Positions 51,944 to 61,454 are shown, counted from the stretch's first letter. The stretch is 64,000 nucleotides of DNA from Cupriavidus phytohabitans (GCF_000426345.1 NZ_AUFE01000002.1:186001-250000), one strand, 5' to 3'. Numbers and translations are program-made. The notes: a model not told the origin generated them from the sequence alone.

Positions 51944-52750
51944 ATGAACCTGCCAGTCGAACAATTCATCGCCGAACGCCGCCGCGAGGACCCGTCCTTC
52001 GGCGGCCTGCTGGCCAAGGGCTTTGCCCTGCTGCGCTGCTTTATCGACGAGCCGCGCCCGCTCGGCAACGGCGAGCTGGCGCAGCGGCTGCAGCTGCCGC
52101 GCGCCACCGTCTCGCGCATCTGCCGCACGCTGTTCGAGCTGGGCTACCTCGACTGGGACCCGAAGCTCGACAAGTATTTCGTCAGCGCCCAGGTGTTGGC
52201 GCTGGGCTACCCGTACCTGACCGGGCTGCAGGTGCGCCACGTGGCTCGTCCGCTGATGCAGGCGCTGGCGGACCGCGTGGAGGGCGCTGTGTCGATGGGC
52301 GTGGCGCACCGGCTCGACGTGACCTACCTGCAGTCCTGCACCCACAACGAGGGCACCCCGGCGCGGCCGGGAACCGGCGCCGTGCGCTCGGTGCTGAGCA
52401 CGGCCATGGGCCGGGCCTACCTGTGCACCTTGTCGAAGGCGCAGTTCGAAAACCTGATGGCAGCCGCCCGCGAGGAGCGGCCCGAGGAATACGCGGCGTT
52501 CTACGACACGCTGTGCCACAACGTGGCGCACTACCCCAAGCGCGGCTTCGCGCTCAACGAGGGCGATGCCGGCATCGGCGTGTACGGCGTGGGCGTCTAT
52601 TCGCGCATCAAATACCTGAACCGTCCGCTGCTGTTCAACTGCGCCGTGCCCGGCTCGCAGGTGAAGCGCGGGATGATGGAAAAGAAGGTGGCGCCGCTGC
52701 TGATGGAGATGGTCCGTTCCATCGAGGCCGCCACCGGCCTGCGGCAATAG
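51944..52750 (+). CDS. IclR-family regulator
   Basis: A 268-residue regulator. Winged helix-turn-helix (FGGLLAKGFALLRCFIDEPRPLGNGELAQRLQLPRATVSRICRTLFELGYLDWD, about residues 24-78) and IclR effector domain (GAVSMGVAHRLDVTYLQSC, GFALNEGDAGIGVYGVGVYS). ATG 51944 has AGAGGA at eight bases and is preferred over the earlier in-frame GTG/TTG region. It stands at the head of the acyl-CoA-synthetase, Bug and DUF1254 run and, with the operator upstream, is the probable local repressor or activator of both directions. Confidence 0.9.
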   Translation: MNLPVEQFIAERRREDPSFGGLLAKGFALLRCFIDEPRPLGNGELAQRLQLPRATVSRICRTLFELGYLDWDPKLDKYFVSAQVLALGYPYLTGLQVRHVARPLMQALADRVEGAVSMGVAHRLDVTYLQSCTHNEGTPARPGTGAVRSVLSTAMGRAYLCTLSKAQFENLMAAAREERPEEYAAFYDTLCHNVAHYPKRGFALNEGDAGIGVYGVGVYSRIKYLNRPLLFNCAVPGSQVKRGMMEKKVAPLLMEMVRSIEAATGLRQ

Positions 52751-52802
52751 CCCGCCAGGCCCGACCGAAACTATCCAGAAAACAAGACCCGGAGACTGCC
52801 AC

Positions 52803-54968
52803 ATGGTTGACCTGAATTCCCTGCTGTACCCGCGTTCGATCGCGGTGGTCGGTGCTTCCACCCAGCCGGACAAGGTGGGCGGCATGCCGATCCGGCTGCT
52901 GCGCGAACTGGGCTATGCGGGACGCGTCTATCCGGTCAACCCGTCCGCTGCCGAAGTGCAGGGCCTGCGCGCCTATGGCTCGCTGGCGGACATCGGCGAG
53001 CCCGTCGACCTGGCGATCGTGGCGGTGCCCGCCAGCGCCAGCCAGGACGTGATGGCGCAGCTGGCCGGCAACGGCACGCGCGCGGCGGTGGTCTTCACTT
53101 CCGGCTTCGCGGAAGCCGGCGAGGGCGGCGTGCGCATGCAGGACATGCTGGCCCGCAGTGCGCGCGATGCGGGCGTGACGCTGCTGGGCCCGAACTGCCT
53201 CGGCGCAATGAACCTGCGCGAGCGCATGTTCGCCACCTTCTCGCCGATCCCGCTCAGCGGCGTGCCGCCGGTCGGCGAAGTCGGGCTGGTCAGCCAGAGC
53301 GGTGCCTTCGGTGCCTATGCGTACGCGCTGGCGCGCGAGGCGGGGCTGGGCCTGAGCCACTGGGTCACCACCGGCAACGAGGCCGGGCTGCAGGTGGCAG
53401 ACGTGATCGCATGGCTGGCCAATGACCCGAACACGCGCGTGATCCTCGCCTACATCGAAGGCTGCCGCGATGGCGCGCGCCTGCGCCAGGCGCTGGCCGC
53501 GGCCCGCGCGGCAGGCAAGCCGGTGGTGGTCACTAAGGTTGGCACCACGGCGGCCGGCGCGCGCTCGGCCCAGTCGCACACGGCCAGCCTGACCGGCGAG
53601 GACGCGGTCTACCAGGTGGTGTTCGACGCCTACGGCGTGCACCGGGCCCATACGCTGGAAGAGTTCTTCCGGCTCGGCTACGTGCTGTCGCGCGGCCGGC
53701 GGCCGGCGACCTCGCAGCGCGCGGCCGGTGCCGATGGCGGCGCCGCTACGCCGCTGGCGATCGTCACCGTGTCGGGCGGGGTGGGCATCATGATGGCCGA
53801 CCGCGCCGAACAGCTGGGTTTGCCGCTGCCGCCGATGCCGGATGACGCGGCCGAGGCGCTGCGCACCGCGATCCCGTTCGCCAGCACCGCCAATCCCATC
53901 GACGTGACGGGGCAGGTGGTGGCGCAGCCGCGCGTGTTCATGGATGCCCTCGCGGGCGTGGCGCGCAGCGGCGCCTATGGCTGCGTGGCGGCCTTCCTGG
54001 CCGGGGGCGCCAATGCGCCGCGGCTGTGGCCGGAACTGCAGCAGACCATCGGTGCGTTGAGCGAAGACGCGAATGCCGCGCCGCTGCTGCTGGCCGGCAT
54101 CGTCGACGACGACAAGCGCGCATGGCTGGAAGCGCGCGGCTGCCTGGTGTTCCGCGAACCGGGCCATGCGGTCGAAGCCGTCGCCACGCTGGCGCGGGCG
54201 GCGGCGCTGGGAGCCGGCCCGTGTACGTCGTCAGGGACCGAGCCGCGGCGCGATGGCCTCGTGCGCGAGCTGCCAGCCGAAGCCACGGCGCTGTCCGAAT
54301 ACGAGGCCATGCGCCTGCTCGCCGACGCCGGGGTGCCAGTGGCACCGCACGGGCTCGCGCGCGATGCGGACGAGGCGGTGCGCATCGCCGAGGGCCTTGG
54401 CTATCCCGTGGTGGTCAAGCTGTGCTCGCGCGAGATCCTGCACAAGAGCGATGTCGGCGGGGTCGCCCTCAACCTCGCCGATGCGCAGGCCGTGCGCGAA
54501 GCCTTTGCCCGCATGGCGCAAGCGATCGCCCTGGCGCGCACCGAAAGCGGCGCTCCGGTGCCGTTCGAGGGCGTGCTGGTGGCGCGCATGGTGCGCGGCT
54601 GGGGCGAGGTGATGGTCGGCGTGCGGCGCGACCCGGTGTTTGGGCTGGTGGCGCTGGCGGGCATCGGCGGCACCGCCGTCGAGATCTTCCGCCAGACCGC
54701 CTGCGGGCTGGCACCGCTGTCGCGCGCGCAGGCGCGCGCGATGCTGCGCGACAGCCGCGCCGCCGCGCTGTGCGAAGGGCATCGCGGCAACCCCGAGGTG
54801 GATCTCGATGCCGCCGCGCAGGTGCTGGCCACGGTATCGCAACTCGCCGCCGATCTGGGCGAGCGCCTGGACACGCTCGAGATCAATCCTTTCATCGTCA
54901 CCGCGCAGGGGCTGGTCGCCGCCGACGCGGTGGTCACGCTTCGCGCGGATCGTTGCAGCGCTTCATAG
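52803..54968 (+). CDS. Acyl-CoA synthetase, NDP-forming type
   Basis: A 721-residue protein of the ADP-forming acetyl-CoA-synthetase family. A CoA-binding Rossmann domain (SIAVVGASTQPDKVGG, 13-28) is followed by the succinyl-CoA-ligase-like domains, with the phosphorylated His259 in SAQSHTASLTGED. A C-terminal ATP-grasp half begins near residue 490 (LSEYEAMRLLADAGVPV, with KSDVGGVALNL). No GNAT domain is fused, so it is not a Pat-type lysine acetyltransferase. It should activate a carboxylic acid to its CoA thioester at the cost of ATP to ADP. RBS GGAG precedes the ATG. Confidence 0.9.
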   Translation: MVDLNSLLYPRSIAVVGASTQPDKVGGMPIRLLRELGYAGRVYPVNPSAAEVQGLRAYGSLADIGEPVDLAIVAVPASASQDVMAQLAGNGTRAAVVFTSGFAEAGEGGVRMQDMLARSARDAGVTLLGPNCLGAMNLRERMFATFSPIPLSGVPPVGEVGLVSQSGAFGAYAYALAREAGLGLSHWVTTGNEAGLQVADVIAWLANDPNTRVILAYIEGCRDGARLRQALAAARAAGKPVVVTKVGTTAAGARSAQSHTASLTGEDAVYQVVFDAYGVHRAHTLEEFFRLGYVLSRGRRPATSQRAAGADGGAATPLAIVTVSGGVGIMMADRAEQLGLPLPPMPDDAAEALRTAIPFASTANPIDVTGQVVAQPRVFMDALAGVARSGAYGCVAAFLAGGANAPRLWPELQQTIGALSEDANAAPLLLAGIVDDDKRAWLEARGCLVFREPGHAVEAVATLARAAALGAGPCTSSGTEPRRDGLVRELPAEATALSEYEAMRLLADAGVPVAPHGLARDADEAVRIAEGLGYPVVVKLCSREILHKSDVGGVALNLADAQAVREAFARMAQAIALARTESGAPVPFEGVLVARMVRGWGEVMVGVRRDPVFGLVALAGIGGTAVEIFRQTACGLAPLSRAQARAMLRDSRAAALCEGHRGNPEVDLDAAAQVLATVSQLAADLGERLDTLEINPFIVTAQGLVAADAVVTLRADRCSAS

Positions 54969-55062
54969 CGACAGCGCGCAACGCGGTGGTCAAGGATGCC
55001 CGCGCAGACGGGCGCCGCCACCGCGGCAGGACGTCATACCTCAAACAAGACAGGAGACAAGC

Positions 55063-56061
55063 ATGCAAAGGCACACGCACTTGCCGGCGCGGCGCATGGC
55101 GCTGCGCGGACTGGGCGCGCTGGCCGTGGCGCTGTGCGGGATAACATCCCCCGCGCACGCCGGCCCCTATCCCGACAAGCCGATCCGGCTGGTGGTACCG
55201 TTCCCGCCGGGCGGCGGCACCGACGTGGTCGGCCGGCTGCTCGCGGCGGGCCTGTCGAAGGAACTCGGCAAGACCGTGGTGGTGGAGAACGTGGCGGGTG
55301 CTACCGGCACCATCGGCTCGGCACAGGTCGCGCGCGCCGCGCCCGACGGCTACACGCTGGTGCTGGGCATCTCCGCCACGCATGCGATTGCACCGGCCAT
55401 CTTCCCCAAGCTGCCCTATGACCCGCTGCGCGACTTCGTGCCCGTCAGCCGCCTCTTCTACGGCGGCAATGTGCTGATCGCCGGCCCCGGCTTTACCGGC
55501 CGCGACCTGCCCGCGCTGATCGCTGCCGCAAAGCGGCCGGGCGCCGACCTGACCTACGGCTCGTGGGGCAACGGCTCCGGCGGCCATCTCGCCGGCGAAA
55601 GCCTCAACGTGCTGGGCGGCATCCATCTGCGCCACGTTCCCTACAAGGGCGTCAGCCCGATGCTGACCGACGTGATGGGCGGCACGCTGCCCGTGGCCAT
55701 GTCCGACCTTGCCGGCACGCTGCCGCTGATCCGCGGCGGCAAGGTGAGGGCGCTGGCGGTCACCGGCTCCGAGCGCTCACCCGCGCTGCCCGACGTACCC
55801 ACCTTTACCGAGGCGGGCGTGGCGTTCGGCGTGGACAGCTGGTTTGCGCTGTTCGCCCCCGCGCGCACGCCGGCCGAGATCGTCGACAAGCTCGAACGCG
55901 CCACCAACGCCGCCATGCGCGATCCCGCCATCAAGGCGCAGGCAGAAGCGCTCGGCATGCGCTACACCCCCCAGCCGCGCAGCGCCTTCGCCGCGCAGAT
56001 GCGCAGCGACGTGCCCGCCTGGGCCGCGCTGGTCAAGTCGAGCGGCGCGGCCCAGGAATGA
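55063..56061 (+). CDS. Bug-family solute receptor
   Basis: A 332-residue periplasmic receptor. The signal peptide ends SPAHAG near residue 34; YPDKPIRLVVPFPPGGGTDVVGRL, APDGYTLVLGISATHAIAPAIFP and LPDVPTFTEAGVAFGVDSW follow the family pattern. RBS AGGAGA precedes the ATG. It lies between the acyl-CoA synthetase gene and the two DUF1254 genes on one strand, so it should bind the compound handled by this cluster. No TctA/TctB-like subunits adjoin. Confidence 0.9.
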   Translation: MQRHTHLPARRMALRGLGALAVALCGITSPAHAGPYPDKPIRLVVPFPPGGGTDVVGRLLAAGLSKELGKTVVVENVAGATGTIGSAQVARAAPDGYTLVLGISATHAIAPAIFPKLPYDPLRDFVPVSRLFYGGNVLIAGPGFTGRDLPALIAAAKRPGADLTYGSWGNGSGGHLAGESLNVLGGIHLRHVPYKGVSPMLTDVMGGTLPVAMSDLAGTLPLIRGGKVRALAVTGSERSPALPDVPTFTEAGVAFGVDSWFALFAPARTPAEIVDKLERATNAAMRDPAIKAQAEALGMRYTPQPRSAFAAQMRSDVPAWAALVKSSGAAQE

Positions 56062-56109
56062 GCCGCCACGCATTTCCGCTATTTCCGCCCATTTTTCCGG
56101 AGTCCCTGC

Positions 56110-57420
56110 ATGAACCATCCCGCGCCACAGCTCTTCTCCGCACCTGTCTACAGTTCCGGCCAGGAAGCGCTGGTCGCCGCCGCCGCCATCCCGCTGGCGA
56201 TCTACGGCTATCCGCTGGTCGAAACGATCCGTACCTGCAAGGTGCAGACCGCGGTCAGCGAGGCCACCGGTTATGGCCGCGCGCCGGTCAATACGCTGTC
56301 GGCGAGCGAGCGCCAGTGGACGCATGAAGACCGCGACGTCGTCACGCCCGCCAATGACCTGCTGTATTTCTGCGGCTGGGCCAACCTGGCCGACGGGCCG
56401 GTCACGCTGCGGGTGCCGCCGCTGCCGCAACGCGACCGCTACTACGTGGTGGAGCTGCTGGATGCCTTCACCAACAACTTCGAGAACCTGGGCCCGCGCA
56501 ACGTGCCGGCAGAAGGCGGCACGGTGACCCTGGTCGGCCCGGGCCAGCATGCCGAAGGCGGGCATGTGGTGGCGTGCCCCACCTCGCTGGTCTGGCTGCT
56601 GGGCCGCGTGCTGGTGGAGGGCCCCGACGACCTGGCCGCGGCCCATGCATTCGAAAGCGGCTTTGCGCTGGACGCAGCGGGCAAGACCATGCCGCACTGC
56701 GTGCGCGACTGGTGCGAGTCCGGCAACGAGGCGCTCGACTTCTTCCAGAACCTGTTCAACGCGATGCGCGAGTATCCGCCCACCGAACGCGAGCTGGGCG
56801 CGTTCACACTGCTGCGCAAGGCCGGCCTGAAGCTGGAGGGCGAGATCGATGTCACGGCATTGCGCGCGGAGGTCCGCGCCGGCCTGGAGAACGCATATCG
56901 CCAGGCCATGCAGCTGATCGAGGCGCATACGCGCAGCCAGGGCCGCAAGAGCTGGGGCTACAGCCTGAAGCTCGGCGTCTATGGCGACGACTGGCTGCAG
57001 CGCGCCTGCACCGCGATGAAGGGCCTCGGCGCGCTGCGCGCCGACGAGGCCATCTACGCGATGGCCGATTTCGATGCCGACAGCGAGCCGCTGCATGGGG
57101 CACGGGCGTACGAACTGCGCTTCCCGCCCGGCATGCTGCCGCCGGCGCAGGCGTTCTGGTCGGTCTCGCTGTACGGCGAGGACCGCTTCTTCTGCGCCAA
57201 CGAGATCGGCCGCTACGCGGTGGGAGACCGCACGCCGGGCCTGCGCATGGAGCCCGACGGCAGCCTCATCATCCCGATCTCGCACCGGCGGCCCGAACAG
57301 GCCGACAACTGGCTGCCGGCGCCCGCGGGCCCGTTCTACCTGATCCTGCGCCTGTACCATCCCGCGCCGGCCTTTATCGCGGGCGAGTACCGCATTCCGC
57401 CGGTGCGCCGGGTTGCCTGA
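56110..57420 (+). CDS. DUF1254/DUF1214 protein A
   Basis: A 436-residue protein with an N-terminal DUF1254 half (PLAIYGYPLVETIRTC and TPANDLLYFCGWANLADGPV) and a C-terminal DUF1214 half (FPPGMLPPAQAFWSVSLYGEDRFF, NWLPAPAGPFYLILRLY). No signal peptide is seen, unlike many secreted family members. The biochemical role of the family is not established to my knowledge. It shares the layout of protein B 14 bases after it, and the pair is an old gene duplication. Flanking Bug receptors and CoA enzymes suggest a catabolic function. RBS GGAG precedes the ATG. Confidence 0.85.
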   Translation: MNHPAPQLFSAPVYSSGQEALVAAAAIPLAIYGYPLVETIRTCKVQTAVSEATGYGRAPVNTLSASERQWTHEDRDVVTPANDLLYFCGWANLADGPVTLRVPPLPQRDRYYVVELLDAFTNNFENLGPRNVPAEGGTVTLVGPGQHAEGGHVVACPTSLVWLLGRVLVEGPDDLAAAHAFESGFALDAAGKTMPHCVRDWCESGNEALDFFQNLFNAMREYPPTERELGAFTLLRKAGLKLEGEIDVTALRAEVRAGLENAYRQAMQLIEAHTRSQGRKSWGYSLKLGVYGDDWLQRACTAMKGLGALRADEAIYAMADFDADSEPLHGARAYELRFPPGMLPPAQAFWSVSLYGEDRFFCANEIGRYAVGDRTPGLRMEPDGSLIIPISHRRPEQADNWLPAPAGPFYLILRLYHPAPAFIAGEYRIPPVRRVA

Positions 57421-57433
57421 GGAGCGAAATTCC

Positions 57434-58771
57434 ATGACGCCATCCACCGCCGATTCCCGCACGCTCGCCCTTGCCCGCGAGGCCGTGCTGTACACGCTGC
57501 CGCTGTATGAAATGGCGCGCATGCGCGCCGCCACCTGCCCGCGCCGCCGCCGCGAAGGCGCCTTTGCCGATGCACGCCCCGACGGCACGCTGCGCTGGGT
57601 CAACCAGTTCTTCCACACGCGCCAGCTGCTGGGCCCGCAGCACCGGCAGGTGGTCACGCCCAACAACGACACGCTGTACAGCAACGCCTGGCTCGACCTG
57701 TCGCAGGGGCCGCTGCTGCTGGAGGTGCCGGACAGCGCCGGCCGCTACTACGTGCTCGGGCTGCTCGATTTCTACACCAACCCCTTTGCCTACATTGGCA
57801 GCCGCACCACCGGCACGCAGGCCGGGCGCTTCCTGCTGCACGGTCCCGGCTGGCAGGGCGAAGCGCCGGCTGGCGCCACCGCCATCGCCTGTCCTACCGA
57901 TGCGGTGTGGCTGCTGGGCCGGCTGCTGGTGGACGGGCCCGACGACCTGCCCGCGGTGCATGCGCTGCAGGACCGCTTCCGGCTGACGCTGCCGGACGGC
58001 GGCGACCCGGTGCGCGCCTGCGACGTCGGCATGCAGCCCAACGAACACCTCGGCGCGTCGGCGCAGCAGGTGCGGCGCTACGCCGAAGTGGTGAACCGCG
58101 CGCTGCGCGAGAACCCGCCCCCGGCGGACGAGGCGGCGACCGTGCAGGCCTTCGCCGCGCTCGGCCTCGGTGCCGCGTGCGAGGGCGTGCCGCTGAAAGA
58201 AACGCAGGTGGCGCTGCTGGCCGCTGCCATGGAGCAGGTGCTGGCCGAACTGGCCCGGCCGATGCCTTCCGCACTGGGTGGCGGCTGGAGCTTGCCGGTC
58301 GAGATCGGCGCGTCATTCGGCACGCGCTATGCCGAGCGCGCGCAGGTGGCGCGCAACTACATCGGCGCGCTCGGCATGGAAGAGGCCATGTACATCATCG
58401 CCGACTGCGACGCGCAGGGACGCCCGCTTGACGGCAACGATCCGCACGAGCTGGTGTTCCCCGCCGGAAAGCTGCCGCAGGTGGGCGCGTTCTGGTCGCT
58501 GACCATGTATGACAAGGGCGACTGCATGCTGGTGGAGAACCCGATCGGCCGCTATTCGCTGGGCGACCGCTCGCCGAGCCTGCGCTACGAGCCGGACGGC
58601 AGCCTGCGCCTGCACCTGGGTGCCGCGGCGCCGCGCGACGCGGCGCGCCACGGCAACTGGCTGCCGGCGCCGGCGGGGCCCTTCTACGTGGCGCTGCGGC
58701 TCTACGTGCCCGGCGAGGCGCACCTTGGCAAGACCTTCCCGTACCCGGGCATCCAGGCCATGGAGGCATGA
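57434..58771 (+). CDS. DUF1254/DUF1214 protein B
   Basis: A 445-residue paralogue of the preceding gene product: DUF1254 half with RQVVTPNNDTLYSNAWLDLSQGPLLLEVPD and GRYYVLGLLDFYTNPF, DUF1214 half with FPAGKLPQVGAFWSLTMYD and GNWLPAPAGPFYVALRLYVPG. The conserved TPxNDxLY and GNWLPAPAGPFY signatures are shared by both. No signal peptide is visible. GGAG lies eight bases before ATG 57434. Its stop overlaps the next Bug start (ATGA), so expression is coupled. Function unknown; a heterodimer of A and B is possible. Confidence 0.85.
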   Translation: MTPSTADSRTLALAREAVLYTLPLYEMARMRAATCPRRRREGAFADARPDGTLRWVNQFFHTRQLLGPQHRQVVTPNNDTLYSNAWLDLSQGPLLLEVPDSAGRYYVLGLLDFYTNPFAYIGSRTTGTQAGRFLLHGPGWQGEAPAGATAIACPTDAVWLLGRLLVDGPDDLPAVHALQDRFRLTLPDGGDPVRACDVGMQPNEHLGASAQQVRRYAEVVNRALRENPPPADEAATVQAFAALGLGAACEGVPLKETQVALLAAAMEQVLAELARPMPSALGGGWSLPVEIGASFGTRYAERAQVARNYIGALGMEEAMYIIADCDAQGRPLDGNDPHELVFPAGKLPQVGAFWSLTMYDKGDCMLVENPIGRYSLGDRSPSLRYEPDGSLRLHLGAAAPRDAARHGNWLPAPAGPFYVALRLYVPGEAHLGKTFPYPGIQAMEA

Positions 58772-59775
58772 CGATGACTGCTGACAAGATATCGCGCAGG
58801 GCCCTGCTGGCACGCATGCGCGACGTGGCGCTGCTGGGCGCGGCGCCGGCGCTGGCGCCGCTGGCTGCACTGGCGCAGGCGTATCCGGCGCGCACGGTGC
58901 GCCTGCTTTCCCCGTATGGTCCCGGCGGGTCCAACGACACCTCGGCACGGCTGCTGGCCGAAGCGCTGAGCCGCAAGTATGGCCAGCAGTTCGTGGTCGA
59001 GAACAAGCCGGGCGCCGGCACCCGGGTCGCCAACGAAACGCTGGCCCGCGCCGCTCCCGATGGCTACACGCTGCTGTGGGCGGCCGCGCCGTTTGCCATC
59101 AATACGGCGGCCGGCCTGCCGCAGCAATACGACATCCACAAGGACTTCGTCGCGGTGGGGCCGCGCGTGCTCGGGCCGGTGTTCCTGATCGTCAAGGCGG
59201 ATTCGCCGGCGCGTTCGGTGGCGGATTTCGTGAAGCTGGCGCGGGCCAAGGCGGACGGCGTCACCTTCGCCTCGCCCGGTGCCGGGTCCGGGCCGCACCT
59301 GACCGCGGAACTGTTCGGCGCGCAGGCTAAGTTCAAGGTGCTGAACGTGCACTACCGTGGCGACGCCACTGCCTATACCGAGCTGCTGGCCGGCCGTGTC
59401 GACGCCACGCTCACCGCCATCACGACGGCGCTGCCGTTCATCAAGGCAGGGCAGCTGCGCGTGCTGGCGGTAGCGTCCGAGCAGCGCACGCCGGTCTATC
59501 CCGATGCGCCCACCTTCGTCGAGCAGGGCTATCCCGGCGTGACCGGCTACGGCTGGTTCGGCCTGATGGCGCCGGCAGGCACGCCCGCGGCGATCGTGCG
59601 CCAGCTCAACCAGGATGCCAGCGCGGTGCTGTCCGGCGCGGACGTGCGCAGCAAGCTGGCGGGGCTGGGATTGCAGCCCGAGCCGGGCGACAGTGCCGGC
59701 TTTGCGCGGTTCATCGATGCGGAAGTGCGCAAGTGGGCGGCGGTGATCAAGGCCAGCGGCGTGGTGCTGGAGTAG
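58768..59775 (+). CDS. Bug-family solute receptor with Tat-like signal
   Basis: A 335-residue periplasmic receptor whose N-terminus has twin arginines in SRRALLARM before a hydrophobic core and ALAQA cleavage site (about residue 37), which would direct it to the Tat pathway. The mature start is YPARTVRLLSPYGPGGSNDTSARL. APDGYTLLWAAAPFAIN and YPDAPTFVEQGYPGVTGYGW complete the family pattern. The ATG overlaps the stop of DUF1254 protein B. It is the third Bug receptor of the island and probably the one tied most closely to the DUF1254 genes. Confidence 0.88.
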   Translation: MTMTADKISRRALLARMRDVALLGAAPALAPLAALAQAYPARTVRLLSPYGPGGSNDTSARLLAEALSRKYGQQFVVENKPGAGTRVANETLARAAPDGYTLLWAAAPFAINTAAGLPQQYDIHKDFVAVGPRVLGPVFLIVKADSPARSVADFVKLARAKADGVTFASPGAGSGPHLTAELFGAQAKFKVLNVHYRGDATAYTELLAGRVDATLTAITTALPFIKAGQLRVLAVASEQRTPVYPDAPTFVEQGYPGVTGYGWFGLMAPAGTPAAIVRQLNQDASAVLSGADVRSKLAGLGLQPEPGDSAGFARFIDAEVRKWAAVIKASGVVLE

Positions 59776-59823
59776 CGGCATGCACGCCGCACGCAGGCGT
59801 GCGTGTGGCGTGCGGGCAGGCAT

Positions 59824-61077
59824 TCAGTGGATGCCGAAGGTGTCGTCCGCGCCGTGTTCCAGCATGTCGGCGGCGGCGCCATACAGGCTGCGCGACACAT
59901 AGCTCCTGACCTGTCCGGCGCGCTGGCGCAGCCACGCGGCCTTGAACCGGCGCGCCTCGGCCAGCGCGGGCGCATTCCCCGGGGCCAGCGCGAGCACGTC
60001 GATCACATGCAGCGCGAGCTGCGTTTCGCCGCGTTCGGCCAGCGCTTGCGCATGGCGGATCAGCGCGCCGTGGTCGGCCACCGCCGCGGCAATCTCCGCG
60101 GCGGCATCCTGCGGCGCGGCCGGGTGCAGCGTGGTCGCGTTGCGGTCCCACCAGCCGTTTTCCGAGCGGTAGATGTCGCGCGCGATATAGCTGGGATCGC
60201 CGTACGTCGGCCGCATCCACGGCTGCTCGAACAGCTCCGCAGGCGGCTTCAGCGCGGCCAGCATCTGGCGCTCGTTGCACCCGGCGTTCATCAGCCGCAC
60301 CACCTCGGCGCGCAGCCAGCGCAGCGCGCGCGCGGTCTGGCCCAGCACGCGTTCGCATTCCGCTTCGCCATGCAGCATGGGACCGAACTCACGCACCACG
60401 ATACGCGGCTGCAGCGCGGCCATGCGCTCCAGCGTCTCGGCCCAGCGCACGGTATCGCGCAGCGTGCGGAAGGGCGTGCCGACATTGGGAATGGAATCGA
60501 TCACGGCCGGTCCGCCGTACAGCACGCGCCGCCCCGGCAGCCAGACCGCGATCGCATCGTCGGTCTCCGAGGGCGCCCACAGCAGCTCGGCGCGACGCTC
60601 GCCGTGGCCGAGCGTCAGGCCATCCGCGAAGGTCTCGGTCGGCGCGGTATGGTTGAGCTTGCCCGCCAGCGCGCCGGCCGGGCGGCGGAACTGGATCTCC
60701 GCCATCCGTTCCTGCATGCGGGCGGTCTCGCGATAGCGCGCCTGGCGCGCCAGCACGTTGACGTGGGCAAGCACGCGCGGCGCCGGCTCGCCGCGCGCGG
60801 CGGCATGGTCGAGCCATTGCCGCACGCCGGCGTTGTAGCCCATATGGCCGTGGCTGTAGCACAGCGCCAGCACCGGCAGGCTGGTCTGCGTGCGCAGCGC
60901 CTCGATCATGCCGGCGGTGACGCGGCCGCCCGGGCCGCTGTCGACCACCAGCAGTCCGCCGCCAACGTCGGCGACGAAGCTCTGTCCCTGTCCGTGCAAC
61001 AGCCAGACGCCGTCCTCGACCGGTTCGATCCCGGCGCCGGTGACCAGCGCGGCGGGCCTGTCCTCGAAATCCTGCAT
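59824..61077 (-). CDS. Alkylsulfatase-like metallo-beta-lactamase-fold protein
   Basis: A 417-residue protein. An MBL core occupies the first 270 residues (FVADVGGGLLVVDSGPGG, then YSHGHMGYNAG). The alkylsulfatase dimerisation domain follows (DPSYIARDIYRSENGWWDRN, about 310-340). The HxHxDH metal motif reads HGHMGY: two His remain, while Asp and the last His are replaced. One metal site may therefore be lost and sulfatase activity is doubtful. It is divergent from the CoA-transferase gene. ATG 61077 gives the family N-terminus; no signal peptide. Confidence 0.8.
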   Translation of the reverse strand: MQDFEDRPAALVTGAGIEPVEDGVWLLHGQGQSFVADVGGGLLVVDSGPGGRVTAGMIEALRTQTSLPVLALCYSHGHMGYNAGVRQWLDHAAARGEPAPRVLAHVNVLARQARYRETARMQERMAEIQFRRPAGALAGKLNHTAPTETFADGLTLGHGERRAELLWAPSETDDAIAVWLPGRRVLYGGPAVIDSIPNVGTPFRTLRDTVRWAETLERMAALQPRIVVREFGPMLHGEAECERVLGQTARALRWLRAEVVRLMNAGCNERQMLAALKPPAELFEQPWMRPTYGDPSYIARDIYRSENGWWDRNATTLHPAAPQDAAAEIAAAVADHGALIRHAQALAERGETQLALHVIDVLALAPGNAPALAEARRFKAAWLRQRAGQVRSYVSRSLYGAAADMLEHGADDTFGIH

Positions 61078-61454
61078 GCGTGGCTCCCTGAGCAAAAGAA
61101 TGGATGCGGCTGCCGCCATCGGCCGGATGCATGCGGCTTGCCCTGACGGCAATGTCGCGCAAGCGGATGGCGCATGGGATTGGGGAAACTCCCCGCAAGC
61201 CGACGCGCATCGCCCGTCGGGCCAGCGCCGGCGCGGTGCGGGAGCCGGCCACGCTGGCGCGGTGTGAACCGGTGGTTAGCAGCCGGCGTTGCGCGGCAGT
61301 TCCCGGTTGTCGCCTGGTGCGCTAAGGCGGCAGCGAAGCCCGGGATTGCCCGCGGTGCTAACCGTGGGTTTACGCCCCCGCGATCCGGGCATCTGCCGCA
61401 AAAGGCGCGGCTGCCACATGATGTCTCCGCATCAACGGAACGGGAGTGGAACGC
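61078..61454. other. Divergent gap with inverted GGTTAGC sites
   Basis: No gene is seen. GGTTAGC (61274-61280) and GCTAACC (61357-61363) are inverted, with another GCTAA near 61321. They are candidate binding sites for the regulator of the divergent MBL and CoA-transferase genes. Confidence 0.45.

Noticed and set aside
52803-54968. Pat-type protein lysine acetyltransferase
   Set aside because: The acyl-CoA-synthetase domains are complete, but there is no GNAT acetyltransferase domain at either end.
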